Source: Bacteroides oleiciplenus YIT 12058 (GTDB lineage Bacteria; Bacteroidota; Bacteroidia; Bacteroidales; Bacteroidaceae). Taken from it: DNA of 64,000 nucleotides. Position 1 is the stretch's first letter. Every line of letters starts with the position of its first letter. The translations under genes were made by a program, and so were the position numbers. A model generated the notes under the pieces. That model was not told the origin of the DNA. It did not search any database and saw nothing but the letters and a program-made list of their open reading frames with translations. Below, piece after piece: positions 53,387-61,620 of the stretch. Location: the NCBI RefSeq assembly GCF_000315485.1, contig NZ_JH992942.1:536028-600027 (forward strand), written 5' to 3'.

Positions 53387-54190
53387 ATGAAAAAGTTATT
53401 TGCAATTGTTGCTGTGATGGGAGTCTTAACATTTGGCTCAACTCAACTTGCTCAGGCTCAAGATGCTCCTGCAGCTGAACAAACAGAACAAGCTGCTCCT
53501 GCAGCTCAAGCAGCTCCTGCTGGTGATGCTACTGTAGAAGCAGAAGAAGGTGGTATTCACAAGGAAATTAAAACTAAGTTTATTGAAGGTACTGCATCTT
53601 TCATGAGTTTAGTTGCTATCGCTTTGGTTATCGGTCTTGCATTCTGTATTGAACGTATTATTTATTTGAGCTTGGCTGAAATCAACACAAAGAAATTCAT
53701 CGCTGCTATCGAAGCTGCTTTGGAAAAGGGCGACGTAGAAGCTGCTAAAGACATCGCACGTAGTACTAGAGGTCCTATTGCTTCTATCTACTATCAAGGT
53801 CTGATGAGAATTGATCAGGGTCTTGACGTAGTTGAAAAGTCAGTAGTATCTTATGGTGGTGTACAAGCTGGTTATTTGGAAAAAGGATGTTCTTGGATTA
53901 CGCTGTTCATCGCAATGGCTCCGTCTTTGGGATTCTTGGGTACTGTAATCGGTATGGTGCAGGCATTTGATAAGATTCAACAAGTAGGTGATATTTCTCC
54001 GACGGTTGTAGCAGGTGGTATGAAAGTTGCCTTGATTACAACTATCTTCGGTTTGATCGTTGCTTTGATTCTGCAGGTATTCTACAACTATATCCTGTCT
54101 AAGATCGAGGCTTTGACCAGCGAAATGGAAGATTCTTCTATCACTTTGTTGGACATGGTTATCAAATATAACTTGAAATACAAAAAATAA
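53387..54190 (+). CDS. exbB: ExbB/TolQ/MotA proton channel protein
   Basis: This 267-residue inner-membrane protein has a signal-like N terminus (MKKLFAIVAVMGVLTFGSTQLAQAQ) and then an Ala/Glu/Gln-rich low-complexity stretch (about 26-52). Three membrane segments follow, at about 67-90, 165-190 and 213-236, with the family pattern GCSWITLFIAMAPSLGFLGTVIGMVQAF and GGMKVALITTIFGLIVALILQVFYN. The extra N-terminal periplasmic segment occurs in many Bacteroidetes ExbB proteins. It begins exbB-membrane protein-exbD-exbD and would energize TonB. Confidence 0.93.
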   Translation: MKKLFAIVAVMGVLTFGSTQLAQAQDAPAAEQTEQAAPAAQAAPAGDATVEAEEGGIHKEIKTKFIEGTASFMSLVAIALVIGLAFCIERIIYLSLAEINTKKFIAAIEAALEKGDVEAAKDIARSTRGPIASIYYQGLMRIDQGLDVVEKSVVSYGGVQAGYLEKGCSWITLFIAMAPSLGFLGTVIGMVQAFDKIQQVGDISPTVVAGGMKVALITTIFGLIVALILQVFYNYILSKIEALTSEMEDSSITLLDMVIKYNLKYKK

Positions 54191-54195
54191 TAGAA

Positions 54196-54681
54196 ATGGC
54201 TAAATTATCATATAGAGTATCATATTATGTACTGTATGTATTGTTTGCTGCTATTTTAGTAGTATTGGGCATATTCTACTTTGGTGGAGATGCTCAGGGC
54301 GATGCAGTACTGGTGGGTGTTGACCCCGAAATGTGGCAGCCTGCACAGACTGAAAGTCTGCTGTACTTAATGTATGGTTTGTTTGTTTTGGCTGTAGTTG
54401 CGATGGTTGGTGCGTTTATCCTGCAATTTGGTAGCGCATTGAAAGATAATCCTGTAAAGGCTTTGAAGTCATTGCTTGGTTTGATCTTGATGGTTGTCGT
54501 TATGGTTATAGCTTGGTCTATGGGTAGCGGAGAAAAGATGGATATTCCGGGATATGATGGTTCGGACAACGTGCCATTCTGGCTGAAAGTAACTGACATG
54601 TTCCTTTATACTATCTACTTCTTGCTGGGAGCAACTGTCCTTGCAATGCTTTTCAGTAGTATTAAAAAGAAATTATCATAA
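54196..54681 (+). CDS. Four-helix membrane protein of the exbB-exbD operon
   Basis: This 161-residue protein has about four hydrophobic helices (VSYYVLYVLFAAILVVLGIFYF, LLYLMYGLFVLAVVAMVGAFIL, SLLGLILMVVVMVIAW, MFLYTIYFLLGATVLAMLF). It has no named family that I recognise. It starts 5 bases after exbB and lies between exbB and exbD, so it probably belongs to the same motor, perhaps as an added subunit. This placement is common in Bacteroidetes as I recall. Confidence 0.75.
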   Translation: MAKLSYRVSYYVLYVLFAAILVVLGIFYFGGDAQGDAVLVGVDPEMWQPAQTESLLYLMYGLFVLAVVAMVGAFILQFGSALKDNPVKALKSLLGLILMVVVMVIAWSMGSGEKMDIPGYDGSDNVPFWLKVTDMFLYTIYFLLGATVLAMLFSSIKKKLS

Positions 54682-54717
54682 TCGATTGAGGAAACTCAAT
54701 TTAATGGAGTAATTACA

Positions 54718-55311
54718 ATGGCAAAAGGAAAAAGAAAAGTTCCTGATATAAACTCAAGTTCTACGGCGGATATCGCTTTCCTGTTGTTAATCTTCTTCTT
54801 GATTACGACTTCTATGGATACGGACCGTGGTTTGGCAAGACGTTTGCCACCACCACCCGAACAAGACCAGAAGAATGATGATTCGGATAAGGTTAAGGAG
54901 CGTAACGTAATGACAGTCTTCCTGAACATGAACGACCAGTTGATGTGTAGTGGAGAATATGTTAACATAGATCAATTGAGAGATAAGGCAAAAGAATTCA
55001 TTGCCAACCCGTATAATGATGAGTCCAAACCAGAAAAGCATGCGAAGGACATACCTTTCTTTGGAACTATGCAGATTACGGAAAAGCATGTAGTATCTTT
55101 GCGTTGTGACCGTGGTTCTTCCTATAAAGCATATCTGGCTGTTCAGAACGAGCTGGTAGCTGCTTACAATGAGCTGAGAGACGAATTGGCTCAGGAAAAA
55201 TGGGGAAAGAGCTATATGGCTTTGGACGAAGACCAACAAAAGGCGATTCGTGATATTTATCCTCAGAAGATTTCTGAGGCAGAACCTAAAAAGTACGGAG
55301 ACAAGAAGTAA
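54718..55311 (+). CDS. exbD: ExbD/TolR-type biopolymer transport protein (first)
   Basis: This 197-residue protein has a single N-terminal membrane segment carrying the functional Asp (STADIAFLLLIFFLITTSMDTDRG) and a periplasmic domain (about 50-190) rich in Lys and Asp. The periplasmic part is longer than in E. coli ExbD (141 residues). The next exbD begins with the last base of its stop codon (TAATG). Confidence 0.9.
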   Translation: MAKGKRKVPDINSSSTADIAFLLLIFFLITTSMDTDRGLARRLPPPPEQDQKNDDSDKVKERNVMTVFLNMNDQLMCSGEYVNIDQLRDKAKEFIANPYNDESKPEKHAKDIPFFGTMQITEKHVVSLRCDRGSSYKAYLAVQNELVAAYNELRDELAQEKWGKSYMALDEDQQKAIRDIYPQKISEAEPKKYGDKK

Positions 55312-55775
55312 TGGGAAAATTTAATAAGACTGGTAAACGCGAAATGCCTGCGTTGAATACTTCTTCTCTGCCTGACCTTATCTTCACCCTGTTGTTCTTC
55401 TTTATGATTGTAACAACAATGCGTGAGGTAACATTGAAGGTTGAGTTTAAGGTTCCGCAAGCTACTGAGTTGGAAAAATTGGAAAAGAAATCTTTGGTTA
55501 CGTTTATCTATGTAGGAAAGCCTACAGCTGAGTTCCGTAAGAAACTGGGTAATGAAAGCCGTATCCAATTGAATGACAGCTATGCTGAAGTTGCTGAGAT
55601 TCAGGACTACATTATTGGTGAACGTGCCAGTATGAAGGAAGAGGATCAGCCACAGATGACTGTTTCTTTGAAGGTTGACCAAGATACGAAAATGGGTATC
55701 GTAACAGATATCAAAGAAGCTCTTCGTAAAGCTTATGCATTGAAACTTAACTATTCTGCGCAACCGCGTCAGTAA
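55311..55775 (+). CDS. exbD: ExbD/TolR-type biopolymer transport protein (second)
   Basis: This 154-residue protein has the N-terminal membrane segment LPDLIFTLLFFFMIVTTMREV, with Asp in the membrane-start position, and a periplasmic domain ending VTDIKEALRKAYALKLNYS. It follows the first exbD with a one-base overlap (TAATG). Two different ExbD proteins per operon suggest that the motor uses a hetero-dimer. Confidence 0.9.
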   Translation: MGKFNKTGKREMPALNTSSLPDLIFTLLFFFMIVTTMREVTLKVEFKVPQATELEKLEKKSLVTFIYVGKPTAEFRKKLGNESRIQLNDSYAEVAEIQDYIIGERASMKEEDQPQMTVSLKVDQDTKMGIVTDIKEALRKAYALKLNYSAQPRQ

Positions 55776-55799
55776 GAAGTTAGATTAAACTATATAAAT

Positions 55800-55835
55800 A
55801 AAGGGCGCTTGTTCGAAACAAGCGCCCTTTATTTT
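55800..55835. terminator. Bidirectional terminator after the exb operon
   Basis: A perfect 14-bp stem (55800-55813 with 55817-55830) with a CGA loop lies between the convergent exbD and acetyltransferase genes, with T-rich sequence to its right. Confidence 0.9.
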
Positions 55836-56372
55836 TTATCCTTTTATGTTATATACTTCCCGGTATATATGTTCCTTTACACTTTCAAAATCTCTCTCAC
55901 ATTCTAAATCTCCATAAGCCATAAGCAGCATAGGCAGATAATTGTCTTCGGGTCTGTATGGTGGTTGAAGATATGGCTTTTCCCAAAGTACAAAGCCTTG
56001 GCGTCTGTAGAAGTTGATACGTCGTTGTGCCATCTCTTCTTCGGGTGTTTCTACTTCCAGAACGATGGGGTGCTGGAGTAGCTGGCATAAGTGGCTTAAA
56101 ACATTCTTGCCATGTCCGCCATTGCGCTGAGCTGGATCAACGGCAAAGTGTTCTACGTAATAGAACTTACCGAAATCCCAATAGGTAATGAAACCTACAG
56201 GAGTGTCATGATGGAAAATGATATTATTATGGAAATGAGGCTTGCTGTCAGTGTACAGGCGTAGTTCCCCTAATGGACGGTATTCTTCCGGTGGGAAGGC
56301 GGTGGTTATTAACTGTTCCATGTACTCATACAAAAATCCATCAGCAGTGCTGATGCGCTGGAGTCTAATCAT
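55836..56372 (-). CDS. GNAT family acetyltransferase
   Basis: This 178-residue protein has the acetyl-CoA-binding pattern FYYVEHFAVDPAQRNGGHGKNVLSHLCQLL (motif A, R/Q-x-x-G-x-G/A) and the motif B segment RRINFYRRQGFVLWEKPYLQPPY. The acceptor is unknown. It lies 31 bases downstream of the M64 peptidase gene on the same strand. Confidence 0.85.
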   Translation of the reverse strand: MIRLQRISTADGFLYEYMEQLITTAFPPEEYRPLGELRLYTDSKPHFHNNIIFHHDTPVGFITYWDFGKFYYVEHFAVDPAQRNGGHGKNVLSHLCQLLQHPIVLEVETPEEEMAQRRINFYRRQGFVLWEKPYLQPPYRPEDNYLPMLLMAYGDLECERDFESVKEHIYREVYNIKG

Positions 56373-56403
56373 AATGTTGCTTTTTTAGAGTTTAGTTTTC
56401 TTG

Positions 56404-57681
56404 TTATTTAGTATAGAAATCAATGAGTCGTTGCAGTGCACGCTGGCACACCGGACAAAATGTAGGGTGTTCATTAGTACGCATGCGGCAATTATCAGCA
56501 GGACGGAAAATACCTTTGGAAGAGTATCCTCCTCCTTCATAAACTCCTACAGGATATTTTGCTTGTTCGCTGACTGGGGTGGGGACAGGAGTGCCTTTGA
56601 CAAGCATGTCTTCCCATTTGGAAGCGAAGTCCATGCGGGTGCTTATATTCTGTTCCCAAGGCTCCACATTCAAGGGATATGTATCTGTCATAACATCGTC
56701 ATCGTAGAAATATTCATCTGCCAGACCGCCGAAACTGTGCCCGAATTCATGCACAACTACCGGACGGAACATGGGGTGGTGCGCAGTGGTTAGGGTATAA
56801 GCATTGTATATACCGCCACCACCGTACTCCTCTGTATTGGCGAGGATGATGATATGTTCGTAGGGTATTCCGGCCAGGGAATCGTGTATGGACTTTACCC
56901 GCCGGGTAGTTAGGTAACGGTCGGAATAGAATGTGCTGAAATGCGAATTGAAAGCGGTATGCTTCCATTCCCCTAACCGGGGAACACTTACGCCACTGTC
57001 GTCAGAAGGGCTGGCAACAGCTATGATATTGAAGCGATCTTTCATGCTTTTGAATGGCTCGTGAGAGAACAAACTTTCGCAGGTTATTGCTGCATCCTGA
57101 TAGAATATATTCATTTCGTTGGAGGTATAGCCTTCTGCAAGGATGGCGACATCAATGCATTTATCTGTATTACCGCTTTCCAGTAAATACTTGTGTGGAG
57201 TAATGTGTGTTGTCCCTTTCTGATGGATGAGTACATCATCCGGACGGACGATATGTTTCAAGCGTGTACGCACCTCTTTTCTTGGGTTTAAAAGAGTGAT
57301 TTCTATCTCCACAGGGCGTATCGGGTAAGGCAACAGGAATGTATTTTCAAATCCTTTGTTGACCGTTTTTGCTTCGTCTGTTTCTAACCATTCCTGGAAG
57401 AGGGAGGAGAAAGAAGTCGTATAGATTGTATTTCCAGTCTCCAAATCCTTCATAATAATTTGTCCATTACCTTGCAAGGGCAATTCGGATAGATGATGGC
57501 GTCTTCCGGCCCATGACGGGAGTACGGATAACTCATCCAGACATACACTTTGCCGGGAAGCATCTCCCGTAAAGATGTAATCAACGCGCAGTGTTTTATC
57601 TGCAAAATTCTCAGTGTAGTTTTGTGCACGGCTTGTCATTACCATCAGGAAGCACAGTGCGAGTGCAAAATATTTCTTCAT
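56404..57681 (-). CDS. M64 (IgA-protease-like) secreted metallopeptidase
   Basis: This 425-residue secreted protein has a signal peptide from the chosen ATG at 57681 (MKKYFALALCFLMVMTSRAQ). The frame back to 57732 adds only non-signal residues and passes the -7 box. An N-terminal beta domain (about 20-140) precedes the peptidase domain. The zinc site is VVHEFGHSFGGLADEYFY (HExxH variant with third ligand Asp/Glu downstream). The clostridial founder of M64 cleaves IgA, but most Bacteroidetes members have unknown targets. A -7 box lies at 57699-57706. Confidence 0.87.
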   Translation of the reverse strand: MKKYFALALCFLMVMTSRAQNYTENFADKTLRVDYIFTGDASRQSVCLDELSVLPSWAGRRHHLSELPLQGNGQIIMKDLETGNTIYTTSFSSLFQEWLETDEAKTVNKGFENTFLLPYPIRPVEIEITLLNPRKEVRTRLKHIVRPDDVLIHQKGTTHITPHKYLLESGNTDKCIDVAILAEGYTSNEMNIFYQDAAITCESLFSHEPFKSMKDRFNIIAVASPSDDSGVSVPRLGEWKHTAFNSHFSTFYSDRYLTTRRVKSIHDSLAGIPYEHIIILANTEEYGGGGIYNAYTLTTAHHPMFRPVVVHEFGHSFGGLADEYFYDDDVMTDTYPLNVEPWEQNISTRMDFASKWEDMLVKGTPVPTPVSEQAKYPVGVYEGGGYSSKGIFRPADNCRMRTNEHPTFCPVCQRALQRLIDFYTK

Positions 57682-57698
57682 AATAATTTTATTTTCCC

Positions 57699-57706
57699 CA
57701 AAGATA
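57699..57706 (-). promoter_or_regulatory. -7 box TATCTTTG of the M64 peptidase gene
   Basis: The complement of 57699-57706 is an exact TAnnTTTG match 18 bases before the chosen start. Confidence 0.65.
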
Positions 57707-57899
57707 ATGCAAATCGAGCGCAGTACTTTCATGCTTGCATAAAAAAGTTCTGCCGAGATGCGGCTTATCTTATCTAAAGATACAACCTTTGTCGCTCATC
57801 TCCAATTTCTTCCGATTAATGAATAAAAACGTTGTGCGGGTTTATTCATTTTTTAGCAAGAAAAGTAATAAATCGTATTTTATTTGGGAAAAAATTCGC

Positions 57900-57907
57900 T
57901 AACTTTG
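57900..57907 (+). promoter_or_regulatory. -7 box TAACTTTG of the AsnC/Lrp regulator
   Basis: An exact TAnnTTTG match 59 bases before the ATG. The remainder of the divergent 57707-57966 gap holds no further structure that I can support. Confidence 0.6.
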
Positions 57908-57966
57908 CATATTACTGTGTGAGAATACGGTGAAACAATCGTTATTTATTAATCATAAATTTAGAA

Positions 57967-58443
57967 ATGGGACATCATCAATTGGATACTTTAGACGAGC
58001 AAATTCTGAAATTGATTGCAGACAATGCCCGTATTCCCTTCCTTGAAGTGGCAAGAGCCTGTAACGTTTCCGGCGCCGCCATACACCAACGCATACAAAA
58101 GCTGACGAATTTAGGTATTTTGAAGGGCTCGGAATATGTCATCGACCCGGAAAAGATAGGTTACGAAACCTGTGCTTACATTGGCATTTACCTGAAAGAC
58201 CCTGAGTCTTTTGATGCCGTAACGAGGGCGCTTGAAGCTATTCCTGAAGTTGTGGAATGTCATTTTACAACAGGGAAATATGATATGTTTATCAAGCTCT
58301 ATGCACGCAACAATCATCATTTGCTGAGTATCATTCATGATAAATTGCAGCCGCTGGGATTGGCGCGTACTGAGACTTTGATATCTTTCCATGAAGCTAT
58401 CAAACGACAGATGCCGATAATGGTAGAAGTAGACGAAGATTGA
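57967..58443 (+). CDS. Lrp/AsnC family transcriptional regulator
   Basis: This 158-residue DNA-binding protein has an N-terminal winged HTH (about 8-60: LDEQILKLIADNARIPFLEVARACNVSGAAIHQRIQKLTNLGIL) and a C-terminal RAM/AsnC ligand domain (about 70-150: TCAYIGIYLKDPESFDAV, VECHFTTGKYDMFIKLYAR). Such proteins sense amino acids or related small molecules as octamers. It is transcribed toward folA, whose stop lies 3 bases beyond. The target genes are not apparent. Confidence 0.92.
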   Translation: MGHHQLDTLDEQILKLIADNARIPFLEVARACNVSGAAIHQRIQKLTNLGILKGSEYVIDPEKIGYETCAYIGIYLKDPESFDAVTRALEAIPEVVECHFTTGKYDMFIKLYARNNHHLLSIIHDKLQPLGLARTETLISFHEAIKRQMPIMVEVDED

Positions 58444-58446
58444 AAA

Positions 58447-58935
58447 TTACTTGCGGATATAGTCCACAAATGCATAAGGGCAGGGATGTTTCTCATCATC
58501 AGGATGAGATTCCCTGCTTTTTTCGTACCATACAGCAGAGTCTACAGCCGGGAAATAAGCATCTACCTGAGGTGCTTCGGCATCAATCTCAGTCAGGCAG
58601 AGCATATCTGCCACCTGCATTGCCTGTTTGTATACGCTTGCACCGCCGATAATATATACCTGCTCTTCAGGTTGGCAACTTTGTAGGGCTACTTCAAGAG
58701 TCGGGAAGACCTCTGCGCCGGGACATTGAGTTTCGGGATTGGAGGAAAGTACCACATTTCGCCGGTTAGGCAGGGCACCTTTGGGAAGAGACTCGAAGGT
58801 TTTCCTCCCCATGATGATGGTGTTTCCTGTAGTCAATGCTTTGAAACGCTTCAAGTCATTAGGAAGCCAGAATAAAAGTTTATTTTGAAAGCCGATACCT
58901 AAATTACGGTCTACGGCAGCGATGATACTAACCAT
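58447..58935 (-). CDS. folA: Dihydrofolate reductase
   Basis: This 162-residue enzyme regenerates tetrahydrofolate. It has IIAAVDRNLGIGFQNKLLFWLPNDLKRFKALTTG (catalytic Asp in LPNDLKRF), IIMGRKTFESLP, NVVLSS and VYIIGGASVYKQAM. Leu-Phe-Trp replaces the more usual Leu-Pro-Trp before the active-site helix, a small oddity. It lies 48 bases after thyA on the same strand, a usual pairing. The gap holds the AT-rich palindrome at 58946-58983. Confidence 0.95.
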   Translation of the reverse strand: MVSIIAAVDRNLGIGFQNKLLFWLPNDLKRFKALTTGNTIIMGRKTFESLPKGALPNRRNVVLSSNPETQCPGAEVFPTLEVALQSCQPEEQVYIIGGASVYKQAMQVADMLCLTEIDAEAPQVDAYFPAVDSAVWYEKSRESHPDDEKHPCPYAFVDYIRK

Positions 58936-58945
58936 GATGCGTAAA

Positions 58946-58983
58946 TATTAATTATTAATTATGATAGCGCAAATAATTCATAA
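58946..58983. repeat. AT-rich palindromic element with ATGATAGCGCA loop (copy 2)
   Basis: TAATTATTAATTATGATAGC and the following AATAATTCATAATTA form an imperfect palindrome whose loop contains GATAGCGCAA. The centre ATGATAGCGCA is the same as in the larger element at 6271-6363, and the arms are made of similar AATT-rich words. It lies between thyA and folA. Confidence 0.6.
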
Positions 58984-59778
58984 TTAGACTGATACTTTTC
59001 CTGCTATATGTGGATGCGGATTATAATTCACCAATTCGAAATCTTCATATTTGAAATCGAAGATACTCTTTATGTCCGGATTCATTTTCATCTGCGGCAA
59101 CGGGCGTGGTTCTCGGGTGAGTTGCAGCTTCACCTGTTCCAAGTGGTTCAGATAAATATGTGCATCACCGAGGGTGTGAATGAAATCACCTGCTTTCAAT
59201 CCCGTGACCTGTGCCATCATCTGTAATAGCAGGGCATAAGACGCAATATTGAAAGGTACGCCGAGGAAAATATCAGCGCTGCGTTGATAGAGTTGCAGGC
59301 TCAACCGTCCATCTGCAACATAGAACTGGAAAAAGGCGTGGCAAGGAGGAAGATTCATGTTATCGAGATCCCCTACATTCCAGGCACTGACAATGATGCG
59401 ACGGGAATCCGGATTATGGAGAATGGTTTCTACCGCTTCACTTATCTGGTCAATAGAGCCACCCTTATAATCAGGCCACGAACGCCATTGATAACCATAA
59501 ATATGTCCCAAGTCACCGTTTTCGTCGGCCCACTCGTTCCAGATGCGGACACCGTTATCTTGCAGATATTTGGCATTCGTATCACCATTCAGGAACCACA
59601 ACAGTTCGTATATGATGGATTTCAGATGTAATTTCTTAGTGGTGAGGCAAGGGAACCCCTCATCCATATTAAAGCGCATTTGATGTCCGAATACGCTGAT
59701 AGTACCGGTTCCGGTGCGGTCTTCCTTGTGTACGCCTTCGGCAAGTACCCGGTTGAGTAAGTCTAAATATTGTTTCAT
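58984..59778 (-). CDS. thyA: Thymidylate synthase
   Basis: This 264-residue ThyA-type enzyme, the same length as the E. coli protein, methylates dUMP using methylene-tetrahydrofolate. It has EDRTGTGTISVFGHQMRF, the catalytic Cys in MNLPPCHAFFQFYV, LYQRSADIFLGVPFNIASYALL and the C-terminal DFELVNYNPHPHIAGKVSV. A -7 box lies at 59832-59839. Confidence 0.97.
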   Translation of the reverse strand: MKQYLDLLNRVLAEGVHKEDRTGTGTISVFGHQMRFNMDEGFPCLTTKKLHLKSIIYELLWFLNGDTNAKYLQDNGVRIWNEWADENGDLGHIYGYQWRSWPDYKGGSIDQISEAVETILHNPDSRRIIVSAWNVGDLDNMNLPPCHAFFQFYVADGRLSLQLYQRSADIFLGVPFNIASYALLLQMMAQVTGLKAGDFIHTLGDAHIYLNHLEQVKLQLTREPRPLPQMKMNPDIKSIFDFKYEDFELVNYNPHPHIAGKVSV

Positions 59779-59808
59779 GATTGCAGATTACGAATTATAA
59801 ACAACAAA

Positions 59809-59829
59809 AGAGGCAATCTTTTTTGCCTC
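59809..59829. terminator. Terminator between the PLD gene and thyA
   Basis: GAGGCAA at 59809-59815 pairs with TTGCCTC at 59823-59829. On the minus strand it follows the PLD gene (stop at 59878) and is next to the thyA -7 box. Confidence 0.6.
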
Positions 59830-59831
59830 GC

Positions 59832-59839
59832 CAAAGGTA
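59832..59839 (-). promoter_or_regulatory. -7 box TACCTTTG of thyA-folA
   Basis: The complement of 59832-59839 is an exact TAnnTTTG match 54 bases before the thyA start. Confidence 0.6.
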
Positions 59840-59877
59840 ACTAAACTTCGGCAGATAGAATAATTTCCCATTGAAAA

Positions 59878-61116
59878 TTAGAGGAACGGAGTCATCAGAT
59901 TACCCACCCAACCCACGAATTTCTTCCAGCCGGAACGCTTTTTCCAAACTTCGGGTGTGAGCAGGGTACTATTCTTTTTGTCCCGTTCAAACATATCGTT
60001 CAATTGGTGTGTGATTGCCGGATCAAAGATAAAAGCATTTGTTTCGTAGTCGTATCTCAGGCTGCGGCTGTTCAGATTGGCTGTACCCACGGTACAAAAG
60101 TTCCGGTCCACCATCATGATTTTGGAGTGATGAAAGCCTCCGTTGAAGAGATAGACTTTAGCACCCTTCTTCATCAACTTATGAACGATGTAGAAAGATG
60201 CTTCCGGAGTAAAAGGAATATCCGAAACGGCAGGTATCATAATTTCTACTTCCGTTCCTTTTTTCAGAGCCGATTTGATGGCTTTCCGGATGGATTTTGT
60301 CGGAACGAAATAAGGGTTTACAATCTGTATGCTGTGTTGCGCCGCTGCAATGGACGCTGCATAAACATGGCTGATGGCACGCGGCGTTTCCCGTGGAGTG
60401 CGGTCGACGATAGCTATTTCCTCTGATATACTGTCGGGCAGTTGCGGCAGGTCGGGGAAGTAGACCGGGCCGCCTACATGCTGTTTGGTCTCATGGTTCC
60501 ACATGGTGAGGAAGATGCCTTGCAGATAGCGCACTGCATCTCCTTCGATGCGCATATGCATATCGTGCCATTGACCGATTTTAGGCAGTCCGGTGATGTA
60601 ATAGTCCGCGATGTTCATACCGCCGGTATATCCTATTTCTCCGTCAATCACTACAATCTTCCGGTGGTCGCGATGCATGGCATGGTTAATCCACGGGAAA
60701 GTTATCGGGTCGAATTTCACTATTTCAATTCCGCGGTCACGGATAGATTTCAGATGGTGCTTTTTTAATGGTTTGTTATTGGACCAGTTGCCGAAAGCAT
60801 CGAACAGGGCCCGGACTTCCACACCTTCCTGAACTTTTTTCGCCAGAAGGTCGAAGAGAGCATTGGCAATGGAGTCATTGCGGAAATTGAAATACTCCAG
60901 ATGAATATGATGTTTGGCATGGCGTATTTCCTCGAAAAGATCGATAAACTTCTCCCGGCCGCTCATCAGAAGTTTCACTTTATTGTTGCCGGTGACCGGG
61001 ATGCCTTGTTGTTGTAAATAGTGCATCACGAGCGAGTCACTGGTGATGACTTGCGCGTGAGTATTTCCTATAAAAAATAATGTAGATAATAATATGATCA
61101 ATAATGTTCTTTTCAA
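59878..61116 (-). CDS. Cardiolipin synthase-like phospholipase D family protein
   Basis: This 412-residue protein has a signal peptide (MKRTLLIILLSTLFFIGNTHA) and two HKD motifs: HRDHRKIVVIDGEIGYTGGMNIADYY (about 150-175) and HHSKIMMVDRNFCTVGTANLNSRS (about 330-350). It resembles cardiolipin synthases, which join two phosphatidylglycerols, but it lacks the two N-terminal membrane helices of ClsA. A periplasmic phospholipase D-type role is possible. A -7 box lies at 61155-61162. Confidence 0.85.
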   Translation of the reverse strand: MKRTLLIILLSTLFFIGNTHAQVITSDSLVMHYLQQQGIPVTGNNKVKLLMSGREKFIDLFEEIRHAKHHIHLEYFNFRNDSIANALFDLLAKKVQEGVEVRALFDAFGNWSNNKPLKKHHLKSIRDRGIEIVKFDPITFPWINHAMHRDHRKIVVIDGEIGYTGGMNIADYYITGLPKIGQWHDMHMRIEGDAVRYLQGIFLTMWNHETKQHVGGPVYFPDLPQLPDSISEEIAIVDRTPRETPRAISHVYAASIAAAQHSIQIVNPYFVPTKSIRKAIKSALKKGTEVEIMIPAVSDIPFTPEASFYIVHKLMKKGAKVYLFNGGFHHSKIMMVDRNFCTVGTANLNSRSLRYDYETNAFIFDPAITHQLNDMFERDKKNSTLLTPEVWKKRSGWKKFVGWVGNLMTPFL

Positions 61117-61154
61117 AACTTCTTACGCTTAGTTAGTTTTCTATTTAGAGCTGA

Positions 61155-61162
61155 CAAATATA
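61155..61162 (-). promoter_or_regulatory. -7 box TATATTTG of the PLD gene
   Basis: The complement of 61155-61162 is an exact TAnnTTTG match 39 bases before the start. Confidence 0.6.
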
Positions 61163-61201
61163 CAATATAATGATGAGAAATGTTTAGTTAGTTAAAAAAA
61201 A

Positions 61202-61237
61202 TTAGCCCTTGTCCTACAAAAAGCAGGCAAGGGCTAA
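61202..61237 (-). terminator. Hairpin terminator of the sigma factor operon
   Basis: TTAGCCCTTG(T)CCT pairs with AGGCAAGGGCTAA with one bulge, and an A-run on its left gives a T-run on the minus strand. It closes the minus-strand operon ending at 61285. Confidence 0.75.
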
Positions 61238-61297
61238 CTAAATTATTGCAAGGGCAAACGGATTTATTGCAAGGCCTAATGAGCTTATGCCAAAGAG
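61222..61297. repeat. Short array of 21-bp degenerate direct repeats
   Basis: CAAGGG, CAAGGG, CAAGGC and CAAAGA start at 61228, 61249, 61270 and 61291, exactly 21 bp apart; ATTATTGCAAGG is nearly repeated in the middle two units. It overlaps the terminator arm and the last codons of the DUF5056-like gene. It is weaker than the other arrays. Confidence 0.5.
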
Positions 61298-61620
61298 CAA
61301 ATCTTGCGGTATCCGAAGTAGAGAAGCACTACTGCCACTATAACCAGTGATTTCGGGTCGATTTCTGCTGCACTGCTTTGCAGAGCGTTGGTGAAAGTTT
61401 CCCGTAAAGTGCCCAGCACCAGTTGCAGGCCATCGAGGACAAAGAATAGCACCACGGCAAGGGTAAAACAGAATAAGCTCCACAACTGCGAAATACGGTA
61501 ATACCGGTCGGGCAGGTGGTGCATCACGCGACGGCTGAAGCCTTTGTCTTCTATCTCCTTCCGATTGTCAGAGAAGAATTTCTGCAAGAGTTTATCATCA
61601 GTTGTTTCCATCATAACCAT
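61285..61620 (-). CDS. Small membrane protein (DUF5056-like) downstream of an ECF sigma factor
   Basis: This 111-residue protein has a cytoplasmic N-terminal half (TTDDKLLQKFFSDNRKEIEDKGFSRRVMHHLPDR) and two membrane helices (SLFCFTLAVVLFFVLDGLQLVL and PKSLVIVAVVLLYFGYR). It resembles the DUF5056 proteins found beside ECF sigma genes in Bacteroides. Its start overlaps the end of the sigma gene by 23 bases (or begins at 61614). A membrane protein with a short cytoplasmic arm right after a sigma factor could be its anti-sigma factor; this is inference. Confidence 0.7.
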   Translation of the reverse strand: MVMMETTDDKLLQKFFSDNRKEIEDKGFSRRVMHHLPDRYYRISQLWSLFCFTLAVVLFFVLDGLQLVLGTLRETFTNALQSSAAEIDPKSLVIVAVVLLYFGYRKICSLA

